Below, piece after piece: positions 7,794-16,648 of a DNA stretch of 64,000 nt. Positions within the stretch are counted from its first letter, which is position 1; every line of letters begins with the position of its first letter. Under the pieces are notes generated by a model that saw only the letters and a program-made list of their open reading frames with translations, was not told the DNA's origin and ran no database searches. Source of the DNA: Pseudodesulfovibrio sp. (GTDB lineage: Bacteria > Desulfobacterota > Desulfovibrionia > Desulfovibrionales > Desulfovibrionaceae); the NCBI RefSeq assembly GCF_028692895.1, contig NZ_JAQUWN010000006.1, positions 1 to 64,000 on the forward strand, read 5' to 3'. The position numbers and the translations under genes are program-made.

Positions 7794-10208
7794 CTATTTG
7801 TCGTCGGCGGGGCGGGAGTAGCCGCAGCCTTTTTTGGGGCAGGCGATGATTTCGCCCTTGTCCTTGGTGGACTTGCGGGTGAGGACGGGGTGGCCGCATT
7901 CCGGACAGGGCTCGTTGATGGGCCAGTTCCAGACGGCGTAGTCGCACTTGGGGTAGTTGGAGCAGGAGTAGAAGAGCTTGCCCCGGCGCGAGGATTTCTC
8001 GACGAGTTCGCCGGTGCAGCCTTCGACCGGGCAGGGGACGCCGGTGGAGAAGGGTTCGGCGTGGGTGCAGTCCGGGTAGTTGGCGCAGGCGATGAAGCGG
8101 GAGCCGGTGCGGGCCTTCTTGAGCAGCAGTTCGCCGCCGCATTCCGGGCAGGTGCCGACGACCTCGGCCTTTTCGCCCTGGACGACCTTGATCTCGCCGT
8201 TCTCGTCGCGTTCGAAGTTGACGATGTTCTTGCAGTCCGGGTAGCCGGTGCAGCCGAGGAACTCGCCCCGTCGCGACTGCTTGACGGCCATGGGGCGTCC
8301 GCACTTGTCGCAGACGATGCCGGTTTCCTCGGGCTTTTCGCGTTCCACGACGTTGATGGCGCCCTGTTCGTCGCGGGTGAAGTTCTTGATGTTGCGGCAG
8401 GTCGGGAAGTTGGTGCAGCCCAGAAACTCGCCGGTGCGGCCGAACTTGACGGCCATGGGCGCGCCGCAGAGGTCGCATTTGATGTCCGTGACCTGCTGGG
8501 AGCGGGCCATGGCGGTGCGGGCCTTGTCCAGGGTGGGGTAGAAGTCGTCGCCGAAGTTCTTGAGCAGCTCGGCCCAGTCCTTCTTTCCGGCGGCCACGTC
8601 GTCGAGCAGGGACTCCATCTGGGCGGTGAATCCCACGTCCATGAGGGCCTGGAAGTGTTCGGAGAGCTGGTCGGACACGGTGAAGCCGAGCTCGGTGGGC
8701 ACGAACCGCTTGTCCTCCTGCTTGGCGTATTCGCGGTCGAGCAGGGTGGAGATGATGGCGGCGTAGGTGGAGGGGCGGCCGATGCCGAGCTCCTCCAGGG
8801 TCTTGACCAGCGAGGCTTCGGAGTAGCGCGGCGGCGGCTGGGTGAACTTCTGTTCCTTTTTCAGCTCGCGCACGGTGAGCAGGTCGCCCTGGGCGAGCTT
8901 GGGCAGTTCGGTGTCGTCCTCGCTGTCGGTCTTGTCCATGGCGGCGAGGAAGCCGGGAAAGAGCATTCGCTCGCCCTTGGCGCGCCAGACGGTGCGCGGG
9001 GCGTCCACGAGCACGGTGGTGTCCCAGAAGGTGGCCGAGGCCATCTGCGAGGCCACGAACCGCTGCCAGATGAGGCGGTAGAGCTTGTGCTGCTCGGCGG
9101 GCAGGTGCGGCTTGACCTCGTCCGGCGTGATGGAGACGTCGACGGGCCGAATGGCTTCGTGAGCGTCCTGGGCGCTGCCCTTGGTCTTGAAATTGCGGGG
9201 CTTGGACGGATAGTAGTCCGCGCCGAAGCGGTCGAGGATCAGCTCGCGGGCCGCTTCCTGGGCTTCCTTGGCGATGCGCACGGAGTCGGTACGCATGTAG
9301 GTGATGAGGGCTGTGGTGCCGCGCGCGCCGAGCTCGACGCCCTCGTAGAGGCGCTGGGCGATGGACATGGTGCGCTTGGCCGAGAAGCCCATGCGCCGGT
9401 TGGCGTCCTGCTGCAGGGTGGAGGTGATGTAGGGGGGCAGGGGGCTGCGCTTGCGCTGTTTTTCCTGCACGGACTCCACGGTGAACGAGCCGCTTTCCAG
9501 GGCCTGCTCCAGGGCCTCGGCCTCGGACTGGTTGTTGATGTGGTTGGCGCCGGGCTTGACGGCCTTTTTGTCCAGCTTGTGCAGCTCCATCCAGAAGGGC
9601 GGCGGATTGGAGCCCTCCAGCAGTGCCTTGAACGGCCAGTATTCGTCGGCCTTGAAGGCGCGGCGCTCCTTTTCGCGCTCCACCAGAAGCTTGAGGGCCA
9701 CGGACTGGACGCGTCCGGCCGAGATGCCGCGCTTGACGTTCTTCCAGAGGATCGGGGAAATCTTGTAGCCCACCAGGCGGTCGAGGATGCGCCGGGCCTG
9801 CTGGGAGTCGAACAGGTCCGCGTTGAGGTCCTGGGGATGCTCCAGGGCTTCCTTGACCGCGCGCGGGGTGATCTCGTTGAACTGGATGCGCCGGATGTTG
9901 TCGTTGACCGGCTTGAGCAGTTCGGCGACATGCCAGGCGATGGCCTCCCCCTCGCGGTCCGGGTCGGGCGCGAGGTAGACGGTGTCGGCCTTGCCTGCGG
10001 CCGCCTTGAGTCGCTTGACCACGTCCTCCTTGCCCTTGATGACTTCATACTGCGGGGCGAAGCCGTGCTCCTCGTCCACGCCGAGGTCGCGGGTGGGCAG
10101 GTCGCGGACGTGGCCCACGGAGGCGTCCACCAGGAAGTCCTTGCCCAGGAACTTGGAGATGGTTTTCACTTTTGCGGGGGACTCGACGATGATCAGGTCT
10201 TTGGACAT
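7794..10208 (-). CDS. topA: DNA topoisomerase I
   Basis: This type IA enzyme relaxes negative supercoils through a transient 5'-phosphotyrosine link. The 804-residue protein starts MSKDLIIVESPAKVKTI, the TOPRIM domain with catalytic Glu9 and the acidic motif DPDREGEAIAWH. The active-site tyrosine is Tyr304 in ITYMRTDSVR. The C-terminus carries five zinc-ribbon repeats, each with paired cysteines (for example CDLCGAPM and CDKCGRPMAVK), more than the three of E. coli. The reading frame extends upstream, but the conserved N-terminus places the start at 10208. No ribosome binding site is visible there. It stands alone, with a terminator just after its stop. Confidence 0.97.
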   Translation of the reverse strand: MSKDLIIVESPAKVKTISKFLGKDFLVDASVGHVRDLPTRDLGVDEEHGFAPQYEVIKGKEDVVKRLKAAAGKADTVYLAPDPDREGEAIAWHVAELLKPVNDNIRRIQFNEITPRAVKEALEHPQDLNADLFDSQQARRILDRLVGYKISPILWKNVKRGISAGRVQSVALKLLVEREKERRAFKADEYWPFKALLEGSNPPPFWMELHKLDKKAVKPGANHINNQSEAEALEQALESGSFTVESVQEKQRKRSPLPPYITSTLQQDANRRMGFSAKRTMSIAQRLYEGVELGARGTTALITYMRTDSVRIAKEAQEAARELILDRFGADYYPSKPRNFKTKGSAQDAHEAIRPVDVSITPDEVKPHLPAEQHKLYRLIWQRFVASQMASATFWDTTVLVDAPRTVWRAKGERMLFPGFLAAMDKTDSEDDTELPKLAQGDLLTVRELKKEQKFTQPPPRYSEASLVKTLEELGIGRPSTYAAIISTLLDREYAKQEDKRFVPTELGFTVSDQLSEHFQALMDVGFTAQMESLLDDVAAGKKDWAELLKNFGDDFYPTLDKARTAMARSQQVTDIKCDLCGAPMAVKFGRTGEFLGCTNFPTCRNIKNFTRDEQGAINVVEREKPEETGIVCDKCGRPMAVKQSRRGEFLGCTGYPDCKNIVNFERDENGEIKVVQGEKAEVVGTCPECGGELLLKKARTGSRFIACANYPDCTHAEPFSTGVPCPVEGCTGELVEKSSRRGKLFYSCSNYPKCDYAVWNWPINEPCPECGHPVLTRKSTKDKGEIIACPKKGCGYSRPADDK

Positions 10209-10439
10209 GGCGTGCTCGTGGTCGTGCTGTCGGGGGAAACGCAACCGCCTCAACGACCGGTTATGATGGGGCCGCCCGGCCGGAAGGCGGACGGCGCGCT
10301 TTGAGGGGGAGCTATGCCCGCTAACCGGGGCCGCCGTCAACCCACTTTATATGTATAATGGGCGAAATCGGGGGAAATTCCCGGGCGGCCTGCCGGGCCG
10401 GGCCGGGCTTTGCCGGTTGGGGCTTTTTGATAAAAACGT

Positions 10440-12083
10440 TTATATTCCAGCGGGTTCAAACCCGACGTCCATGCCAAGGCAATCCAGCTTCTTGAGCTTC
10501 GGCAAGTCGAAGAAATACTTGTAGTAGAGCTTCATGTCGTTGGCCACGGCGTTGCCCACCTGGGAGGGGTTGAAGGCGTGGGAGTCCAGGGTCACCCCGG
10601 ACTGCTGGAGGTGCTCGCAGGTGACCGTGCCGCAGTACATGACCTTGTGCCCGGCCAGGCACAGGGCCAGGTCGTGCTCGATGTCGTCCACCTGGGAGGG
10701 GGAGAAGCGGATGTCGAACCCGGCCGGGGCCGCGTCGAGGGCTGAGGTGCGGAGCAGGTGCTGGCAGCCCATGACGTTGCGCGTCTCGCGCACCACGTCG
10801 TAGATGCCGGTGTCGTAGGTGTCGAGCGGCGCGTGCAGGCTCATCTTGAGCAGCTCATGGTCGGCGATGGCCACATGGCGGTAGAGATACTGGAGGCGAG
10901 GGGGCGCGCCGGGAGTGATGATCTTGGCCCCGACCACGGCCACCTTGGGGTCGGACTCGGCCACGGTCAGAAACCTGGCCAGCCAGTCCTTCTGGACCAG
11001 GACGTCGTCGTCCAGGAAGGCGATGTAGTCCGTGGCCCGCACCTCGGGCAGGTTCATGAGCCAGTTGCGGGCCGCAGGCGCGCCGATGTTGACGTGCAGG
11101 GCGTGCACGGTCAGGGCGTTGTGCGGGAACCGGGGGCGCAGGGACTCCACCACCTCGCGGCTGCCGTCCGTGCAGCCGTTGAGCAGGACGTGGATGTCCG
11201 CCGGGCCGATGTCGGATTCGCTCAGGCTCACCAGGGTTCGGCCCAGGACCTCGGCTTTGTTCCATGAGTATAACAGGATGGCCACCTTGCGCTCCGCCAC
11301 CAGGGACGGGGTGACGGGGAAGGGGGAGGCGAGTTCTCGCCTGCGCAGGCGCACCGGGGTCTGGACCGGGTCCAGGGCGATGGATTTGTCGTAGAGGGCC
11401 AGGGCCTGGCCGGCATCGCCCAGGGCCGCGAACATGTCGCCCGCCAGGGCCAGGGCCACCTCGTCGAGGCGGTCGGCGTCCAGGGTGGGCCAGAGGGCCA
11501 TGGCCGACTCCCAGTCGCAGAGCCGGGCGTGGTGGTCGAAGAGGGAGGCCCGCCAGAGGGGCTGGAGCCGCCTGGGGCACTTGAAATCCTTGAGCCACGG
11601 GCCGGGGGGAAGGCCGAGCCCCTTGTCCACGTACAGGGCGTACTGGGCGGCCGCCACATGGGAGGGGTGGGCGTGGATGAGATGGGCCAGGAACTGGCGC
11701 ACGTCGTCGGCGTGTTCGCTCAGGTTCAGCCCGATGATGAGGTCGAAGGTCTCCTTGGCGGCGTTGAGGGCGTTGATGATCTCCAGCCGCTCCATGACCT
11801 CGGGGGTGGGGGCCAGCTTGGCCGCGGCGTCCAGCACGCCGGGCCGGAAGGGGCGCATCTTGATCGCCTTGTCCAGGAGGTAGCGCAGGCAGCGGGCGGC
11901 GGCGGGGTGGGCGTGGACCTGCTGGTCCGAGCCCAGGCGCTGGATGAGGGCGGCGCAGACCCGGTCGTCCAGGAGGAAGGCGTGCAGGTAGTTGCGGACG
12001 TAGGAGACCATCTCGTCCAAGGTCAGCTCGGCGAGCTGGGCGGACATCCCCTTCTGGGTGATTTCGAGGTATTTCGGATTCAT
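10440..12083 (-). CDS. Family-2 glycosyltransferase with helical N-terminal region
   Basis: A 547-residue protein. Residues 1 to about 260 are helical, with TPR-like repeats rich in Leu and Ala. A GT-A glycosyltransferase fold follows, opening with KVAILLYSWNKAEVLGRTL. It contains the nucleotide-sugar segment LLNGCTDGSREVV and the metal-binding acidic motif YIAFLDDDVLVQKDWL. It probably transfers a sugar to a surface polymer, glycan or flagellin; the acceptor cannot be told from the sequence. The start at 12083 has AAGGGGG just upstream. The longer in-frame extension lacks family character. It is divergent from yggS, across a 318-base gap. Confidence 0.87.
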   Translation of the reverse strand: MNPKYLEITQKGMSAQLAELTLDEMVSYVRNYLHAFLLDDRVCAALIQRLGSDQQVHAHPAAARCLRYLLDKAIKMRPFRPGVLDAAAKLAPTPEVMERLEIINALNAAKETFDLIIGLNLSEHADDVRQFLAHLIHAHPSHVAAAQYALYVDKGLGLPPGPWLKDFKCPRRLQPLWRASLFDHHARLCDWESAMALWPTLDADRLDEVALALAGDMFAALGDAGQALALYDKSIALDPVQTPVRLRRRELASPFPVTPSLVAERKVAILLYSWNKAEVLGRTLVSLSESDIGPADIHVLLNGCTDGSREVVESLRPRFPHNALTVHALHVNIGAPAARNWLMNLPEVRATDYIAFLDDDVLVQKDWLARFLTVAESDPKVAVVGAKIITPGAPPRLQYLYRHVAIADHELLKMSLHAPLDTYDTGIYDVVRETRNVMGCQHLLRTSALDAAPAGFDIRFSPSQVDDIEHDLALCLAGHKVMYCGTVTCEHLQQSGVTLDSHAFNPSQVGNAVANDMKLYYKYFFDLPKLKKLDCLGMDVGFEPAGI

Positions 12084-12129
12084 GGCTCCCCCTTGGATTG
12101 CAGACCGGGCGCGGGACGGTTCCCCCGAG

Positions 12130-12159
12130 GGTATGCCACGGGCCCGCGCGGGGTGACAA
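12130..12159 (-). promoter_or_regulatory. Putative promoter of the glycosyltransferase gene
   Basis: On the minus strand TTGTCA (plus positions 12154-12159) and CATACC (12130-12135) are separated by 18 bases. This gives a leader of about 40 bases before the ATG at 12083. The rest of the gap (12160-12401) is unusually AT-rich and holds a direct repeat, AATTCATT twice, around 12320-12336. I see no gene in it. Confidence 0.45.
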
Positions 12160-12401
12160 GGGGCCTTTCCCGCCGAAAAGGTTGCAGATATAGACAAAAT
12201 CTAGACTAATCTTTTGAAAAGACAGGGGATTTTGCGAGTCGAACTTTTTTCCCCATTTCATGTGGTTAGATGATCGCAAGTCGTGATATATCCGCCAGGA
12301 GGAAGAGCTGGGCAAAAATAATTCATTAATTCATTAAACCAAATGATAAACGGGCCGATAAGGCATGTGGAAGTCTAACGCCCGGATTTAACTTGAGACT
12401 T

Positions 12402-13109
12402 ATGAACGAGAGAAGAGAAGAGCTGGCCGGGCGGCTGGCGCGGCTCAGGGAGGAGCTGGCCGAGGTGGCCGGGCGCGCGGGCCGGAAGCCGGGGGACGTG
12501 ACCCTGGTGGCCGTGTCCAAGTACCACCCCGCCTCGGACGTGCGCGACCTTTCCCTGGCCGGGCAGGTGGACTTCGGCGAGAACTACGTGCAGGAGGCCC
12601 TGGCCAAGCAGGAGGCGCTGGCCGACCTGAAGCTGCGGTGGCACTTTATCGGCGGGTTGCAGTCCAACAAGGCCAAGTACGTGGCCGGAAAGTTCGGCCT
12701 GGTGCACAGCGTGGACTCCTCCAAGCTGGCCCAGGCGTTGCATAAAAAGGCGACCAGCCTCGGCCTGGTCCAGGACATCCTCCTCCAGGTGAACATCGCC
12801 GGCGAGGCGCAAAAGTCCGGGATCACGGAAGAAGAGTTGCCGCGCCTGGCCGAGGAGGCCATGGCGGCCGACGGACTCCGGCTCGTCGGTTTGATGACGA
12901 TGCCGCCGTTCTTCGACGAGCCCGAGCGGGCGCGGCCCGTTTTCGCGCGGCTGCGTGAGCTGCGGGACGGGCTGGAAGGGCGGCTGGGCGTCCGACTGCC
13001 CCATCTCTCCATGGGCATGACCGGGGACTTCGTCCCGGCCGTGGAGGAGGGGGCGACCCTGGTGCGGATCGGAACGCGGATTTTCGGGAGCAGGCCTCCC
13101 AAGGGATAA
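12402..13109 (+). CDS. YggS/YBL036c-family pyridoxal-phosphate protein
   Basis: A 235-residue member of the PLP homeostasis (PLPBP) family. These proteins bind PLP without known catalysis and influence vitamin B6 and amino-acid balance. The PLP lysine is Lys40 in TLVAVSKYHP. Other family motifs are FGENYVQEA, WHFIGGLQSNKAKY, HSVDS and the C-terminal LSMGMTGDF. I chose the ATG at 12402; an in-frame TTG nine bases earlier is possible, and neither has a clear ribosome binding site. It ends 24 bases before motA and may be co-transcribed with the flagellar genes. In many bacteria this family neighbours cell-division genes instead. Confidence 0.93.
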   Translation: MNERREELAGRLARLREELAEVAGRAGRKPGDVTLVAVSKYHPASDVRDLSLAGQVDFGENYVQEALAKQEALADLKLRWHFIGGLQSNKAKYVAGKFGLVHSVDSSKLAQALHKKATSLGLVQDILLQVNIAGEAQKSGITEEELPRLAEEAMAADGLRLVGLMTMPPFFDEPERARPVFARLRELRDGLEGRLGVRLPHLSMGMTGDFVPAVEEGATLVRIGTRIFGSRPPKG

Positions 13110-13133
13110 CCGGCGGAAAACAGAGGTTAAGGT

Positions 13134-13895
13134 ATGGATCTCGGGACCATAATCGGAATCGTCCTCTCCTTCGGGCTGGTGGTGTCGGCCATTCTGACGG
13201 GCTCCAGCCTGATGATCTTCGTTTCCATCCCGTCGTTCCTCATCGTCGTGGGCGGGACCGTGGGCGCGGCCCTGGTCAACTATCCCATGGGCTACGTCAT
13301 CGGCGTGGTCGGCGTCATCAAGAACACCTTCTTTTCCGGCCTGGAGTCGCCCCAGGACGTCATCGAGCGGTTCAAGGACTACGCCAACCGCGCCCGCCGC
13401 GAGGGCATCCTCTCGCTGGAGCCGCTCATCAAGGAGATCGACGACGACTACATGCGCAAGGGGCTGCAACTGACGGTGGACGGCCTGGAGCCCCAGACCA
13501 TCCAGGAGATCCTGGAGACCGAGATATCCTATCTTTCCGAACGGCACGCCACGGGCGCGGACGTGGTGGCCGTCATGGGATCGCTGGCCCCGGCCATGGG
13601 CATGATCGGCACGGTCATCGGCCTGGTGCAGATGCTCCAGACCATGTCCGACCCCTCCACCATCGGCCCGGCCATGGCCGTGGCCCTGCTGACAACCCTC
13701 TACGGCGCGCTGCTGGCCAACCTCCTGTTCAACCCCATGGCGGGCAAGCTCAAGGCCCGCAGCAAGGAGGAGGTCCTCCTGCGCGAGATGATAATGGAGG
13801 GCATCCTGGCCATTTCCAAGGGCGAAAACCCGCGCATCATCGAGGAGAAGCTGAACAGCTACCTGCCGCCCAAGGACCGGGTGTCCTCGGACTAG
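13134..13895 (+). CDS. motA: Flagellar motor stator protein MotA
   Basis: MotA forms the ion channel of the flagellar stator with MotB and couples ion flow to rotation. The 253-residue protein has four membrane segments: about residues 5-23, 30-52, 148-170 and 180-202. The cytoplasmic loop between the second and third is charged. The channel segment reads VAVMGSLAPAMGMIGTVIG, followed by GPAMAVALLTTLYGALLANL. The length and the sequence DLGTIIGIVLSFG at the N-terminus are like the PomA/MotA group that opens flagellar clusters in Desulfovibrio relatives. It is preceded by GAGG and followed after 30 bases by the first motB. Confidence 0.95.
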   Translation: MDLGTIIGIVLSFGLVVSAILTGSSLMIFVSIPSFLIVVGGTVGAALVNYPMGYVIGVVGVIKNTFFSGLESPQDVIERFKDYANRARREGILSLEPLIKEIDDDYMRKGLQLTVDGLEPQTIQEILETEISYLSERHATGADVVAVMGSLAPAMGMIGTVIGLVQMLQTMSDPSTIGPAMAVALLTTLYGALLANLLFNPMAGKLKARSKEEVLLREMIMEGILAISKGENPRIIEEKLNSYLPPKDRVSSD

Positions 13896-13925
13896 CCCCG
13901 GCCGGGCGGCGCGGGAGGGAGCGTC

Positions 13926-14747
13926 ATGGCGAAGAAAGAAAAGAAGCTCGTCTGCGAGGAGATGCCGCCGTGGATGATCACGTTCTCGGACGTGATGACG
14001 CTGATGCTGACCTTTTTCGTGCTCCTGGTCTCCATGTCCAAGGTCGACGCCCGGCGCAAGCTGGTGGCGCTCGGCTCCATCATCGGCACCTTCGGCTTCC
14101 AGAACGCCAGCTACGAGGTCTTCTCCCGCAAGGACACCCGGCGCACCGTCGAGCCCGGTCCCATCGACACCGGCGACCTGGAGCCCCTCAAGGAGCTCAA
14201 CTGGGAGGAGATGGAGCAGGACCTCGACTTCCGCTCGAACCGCTTCGTCCAGATCCTGTCCATCAGCGCGAGCACGCTCTTCGCGCCCGGTTCCGCCGCG
14301 CTCTCCGGGGAGGGCCGGGCGCTGCTCGACCGGTTCATGCCCGTGCTCGCCCAGGTCCAGTACCCGCTGCTGCTGGCCGGGCACACCTCGGAGCTGCGCG
14401 ACGAACTGGGGCTCAACTACCAGCCCGACGACGACCGCCAGTCGCCCGACCTCTCCTGGAAAATTTCCCTCGCCCGCACCCTGGCCGTGTACCGCTTCCT
14501 CATCGAGCGCGGCATGAAGCCGGACATGCTCCGGGTGGAGGCCTTCGGCAAGTTCATGCCCCATTATCCGCAGAATACGCCCGAGAACCGGGCTCGGAAC
14601 CGGCGGGTGGACATCGTCCTGGACAAGCGGGCCATCGACACCGGCGAGCGCCTCCGGGCCGTCGCGCCGACGGCGGCCGGGCGGCCGGACACCCTGAGCG
14701 TGGACGGGTTCGAGTTCGACCTTAAGCCCCCGGCCGGGCTGGAGTAG
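13926..14747 (+). CDS. motB: MotB-family stator protein with OmpA domain, first copy
   Basis: MotB anchors the stator to peptidoglycan. The 273-residue protein has one membrane helix, MITFSDVMTLMLTFFVLLV, that contains the proton-accepting Asp22. A plug/linker region follows, then an OmpA-like peptidoglycan-binding domain at about residues 120-245 ending in PENRARNRRVDIVL. An unusual feature is an insertion in the OmpA domain, where LAGHTSELRDELGLNYQPDD replaces the shorter usual loop. GGGAGGGAG stands just before the ATG. A second motB-like gene starts 3 bases after the stop, so translation is probably coupled. Confidence 0.92.
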   Translation: MAKKEKKLVCEEMPPWMITFSDVMTLMLTFFVLLVSMSKVDARRKLVALGSIIGTFGFQNASYEVFSRKDTRRTVEPGPIDTGDLEPLKELNWEEMEQDLDFRSNRFVQILSISASTLFAPGSAALSGEGRALLDRFMPVLAQVQYPLLLAGHTSELRDELGLNYQPDDDRQSPDLSWKISLARTLAVYRFLIERGMKPDMLRVEAFGKFMPHYPQNTPENRARNRRVDIVLDKRAIDTGERLRAVAPTAAGRPDTLSVDGFEFDLKPPAGLE

Positions 14748-14750
14748 GGC

Positions 14751-15476
14751 ATGGCCCGTAAGAAAAAGGGAACCTGCAAGCCGCTCGAACTGTGGCTGGT
14801 CACCTTCTCCGACCTGGTGACCCTGCTGCTGACCTTTTTCGTGCTGCTCCTGACCATGTCCTCCATGGACAACGCGGTCCTGACCAAGGTCACCCTGCAT
14901 ACCGCCGACCTGGGCGTGCTGGACAAGCGCGGCTCGGGCCGGGCCACGGCCAAGCAGCGGCTTATTTCGGACCTCATGGAAAAGCCGTGGGAAGTGCTGG
15001 ACAAGAAGCAGCGGCTCAAGGACCTGCTCTTCCCGGACGACATCCTGCCCGAGGACATATCCAAGTCCGAGCTGGACCGGAACTTGGCCATCCTGGCCAA
15101 GCCCGACGGAGTGGCCCTGGTCTTCACCGACCGGCTGCTCTTTGCGCCCGATTCGTCCGCGCTGTCGCCCAAGGGCCAGTTCGTCCTGGACCAACTGGTG
15201 CCCATGATGACCCACACCCCGGCCCCCATCAACGTGGCCGGGTATGCGGACAGGAGCGACGCCGCGGCCGACGCCTACGTCCTGTCCGGCGAGCGCGCCC
15301 TGGCCGTGCTCTCCTACCTGGTCGGGGCCGGGATTCAGGACCGCCGCTTCTCCCTGTCGGCCTACGGGGCGGACTCGCCGGTCACGGACGACCGGGGCCG
15401 TCCGGCGGATTCGCCCATGAACCGGCGGGTGGAGATCCTGCTCAAGACCGCCCGGCCCGTGGGCGGGTACCTGTGA
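14751..15476 (+). CDS. MotB-family stator protein with OmpA domain, second copy
   Basis: A second MotB-like protein of 241 residues, only about a third identical by eye to the first but with the same layout. The basic N-terminus MARKKKGTC is followed by the membrane helix LVTFSDLVTLLLTFFVLLL with Asp21 in the proton-carrier position. After the linker comes an OmpA-type domain with INVAGYADRSDA and NRRVEILLK. Both copies keep the key Asp and the Arg pair, so neither looks dead. Tandem motB genes after one motA suggest a mixed stator or two alternative stators. It is followed after 73 bases by fliL. Confidence 0.9.
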   Translation: MARKKKGTCKPLELWLVTFSDLVTLLLTFFVLLLTMSSMDNAVLTKVTLHTADLGVLDKRGSGRATAKQRLISDLMEKPWEVLDKKQRLKDLLFPDDILPEDISKSELDRNLAILAKPDGVALVFTDRLLFAPDSSALSPKGQFVLDQLVPMMTHTPAPINVAGYADRSDAAADAYVLSGERALAVLSYLVGAGIQDRRFSLSAYGADSPVTDDRGRPADSPMNRRVEILLKTARPVGGYL

Positions 15477-15549
15477 TCTAAACTTTGTCTGGAAAACCCG
15501 GTGAAATCCGGCTATAACCGAGTAACACAGCAAACGGAAGGTGGCCGCC

Positions 15550-16044
15550 ATGGCTGACGAAGATCTGGGACAGGAAGGCAAGAAGGGCGGGAAGCTCAAG
15601 TGGATCATCATCGTGGTGGTGCTGATCCTGCTCGGCGTCGGCGGCTGGTTCGGCTACAAGATGTTTTTCGCCGCGCCGCCCGCGGAGAACGCCGAACAGG
15701 CCCAGGCCCAGGCCGACGCGCAGGTGCCCGCCGAGGCCGTGCAGGGGCAACTGGTTCCGCTGCCCGTTTTCCTGGTCAACCTGGCCGACCCGCTCGGCCG
15801 CCGCTACCTGAAACTCGGCATGGAGGTCGAGGTGCGCGACGAGAAGGTCGCGGCCGCCCTGACCCAGGAGCAGGCCAAGATCAAGGACGCGCTCCTGCTG
15901 CTGCTCTCCAGCAAGACCTACGACGCACTCTCCACCATGGCCGACAAGATGGAGCTGAAGCAGGAGGTCGCCGACCGGCTCAACCAGATTCTGGGCAAGG
16001 GCGCGGTCCTGCGGGTCTACATCACTGAGATGGTCATCCAGTAG
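15550..16044 (+). CDS. fliL: Flagellar basal body protein FliL
   Basis: FliL is a single-pass inner-membrane protein that surrounds the stator and raises torque. The 164-residue protein has a charged N-terminus, a membrane helix WIIIVVVLILLGVGGWFGY at about residues 18-36, an Ala/Gln-rich linker (AENAEQAQAQADAQVPAEA) and the periplasmic FliL domain from about residue 65. That domain has FLVNLADPLGRRYLKLGMEV and the conserved ending VLRVYITEMVIQ. The ATG at 15550 follows GGAAGG; an in-frame GTG at 15541 is less well placed. The location after the stator genes fits its role. Confidence 0.94.
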   Translation: MADEDLGQEGKKGGKLKWIIIVVVLILLGVGGWFGYKMFFAAPPAENAEQAQAQADAQVPAEAVQGQLVPLPVFLVNLADPLGRRYLKLGMEVEVRDEKVAAALTQEQAKIKDALLLLLSSKTYDALSTMADKMELKQEVADRLNQILGKGAVLRVYITEMVIQ

Positions 16045-16126
16045 CACGCATCTTGCAGCCTCCGTTGCCGACCGTCGGATTTTTTGACGGGTGCACCCTG
16101 GAAAACCGTTTCGCGAGGTATTCGAC

Positions 16127-16648
16127 ATGAGCGAAGATCAAGACAAACTGGCGCAGGAGTGGGCCGACGCCCTGCTGGAAAGCGGCGACGTGACCGACCC
16201 GGCCGACGCGGGCAGCGGCGAGGTCGCGAGCGACGACGAGGCCCTGGCCGACGAGTGGGCCGCCGCCCTGGCCGAGTCCGAGCAGGCCGAGGTCAAGCAC
16301 GAGAAGGAGCAGGCCTTCCTCTCCACCCAGACCCACGACTACGAGCTCAAGGACATGGGCGAGGACGCCAAGGCCAGCCCCGGCGGCAAGCGCGACCTCG
16401 ACTTCATCCTGGACATCCCGCTGGACGTCTCGGCCGAGCTGGGCCGGGCCAAGCTGCTCATCAACGAGCTCCTGCAACTGGGCCAGGGCTCGGTGGTCGA
16501 GCTGAACAAGCTGGCGGGCGAGCCGCTCGAAATCTACGTCAACGGCAAGCTGGTGGCGCGCGGCGAGGCCGTGGTCATCAACGAGAAGTTCGGCGTCCGC
16601 CTGACGGACATCATCAGCCCCATCGAGCGGGTGAAGCAGCTTGGATAG
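16127..16648 (+). CDS. fliN: Flagellar motor switch protein FliN with duplicated N-terminal motif
   Basis: FliN forms the lower C-ring of the flagellar switch and helps dock export cargo. The 173-residue protein has a C-terminal SpoA (surface presentation of antigens) domain at about 95-173, with DFILDIPLDVSAELGR, VVELNKLAGEPLEIYVNGK and the ending LTDIISPIERVKQL. The N-terminal 70 residues are acidic and hold two copies of one motif: LAQEWADALL at 8-17 and LADEWAAALA at 40-49. These resemble the CheY-P docking peptide of FliM (LSQDEIDALL). GAGGT lies 7 bases before the chosen ATG. The 3' end overlaps fliO by 8 bases. Confidence 0.93.
   Translation: MSEDQDKLAQEWADALLESGDVTDPADAGSGEVASDDEALADEWAAALAESEQAEVKHEKEQAFLSTQTHDYELKDMGEDAKASPGGKRDLDFILDIPLDVSAELGRAKLLINELLQLGQGSVVELNKLAGEPLEIYVNGKLVARGEAVVINEKFGVRLTDIISPIERVKQLG

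Noticed and set aside
10209-10340. N-terminal extension of TopA by 44 residues
   Set aside because: The extension is Arg/Pro-rich without similarity to the family, whose N-terminus matches MSKDLIIVESPAK at 10208.
15479-15517. Sigma-28 type flagellar promoter before fliL
   Set aside because: TAAACTTT and GGCTATAA are present, but 23 bases apart instead of about 11.
16064-16090. Terminator between fliL and fliN
   Set aside because: The stem is only CCGA/TCGG; the T-run after it is real, but the hairpin is too weak for a confident call.
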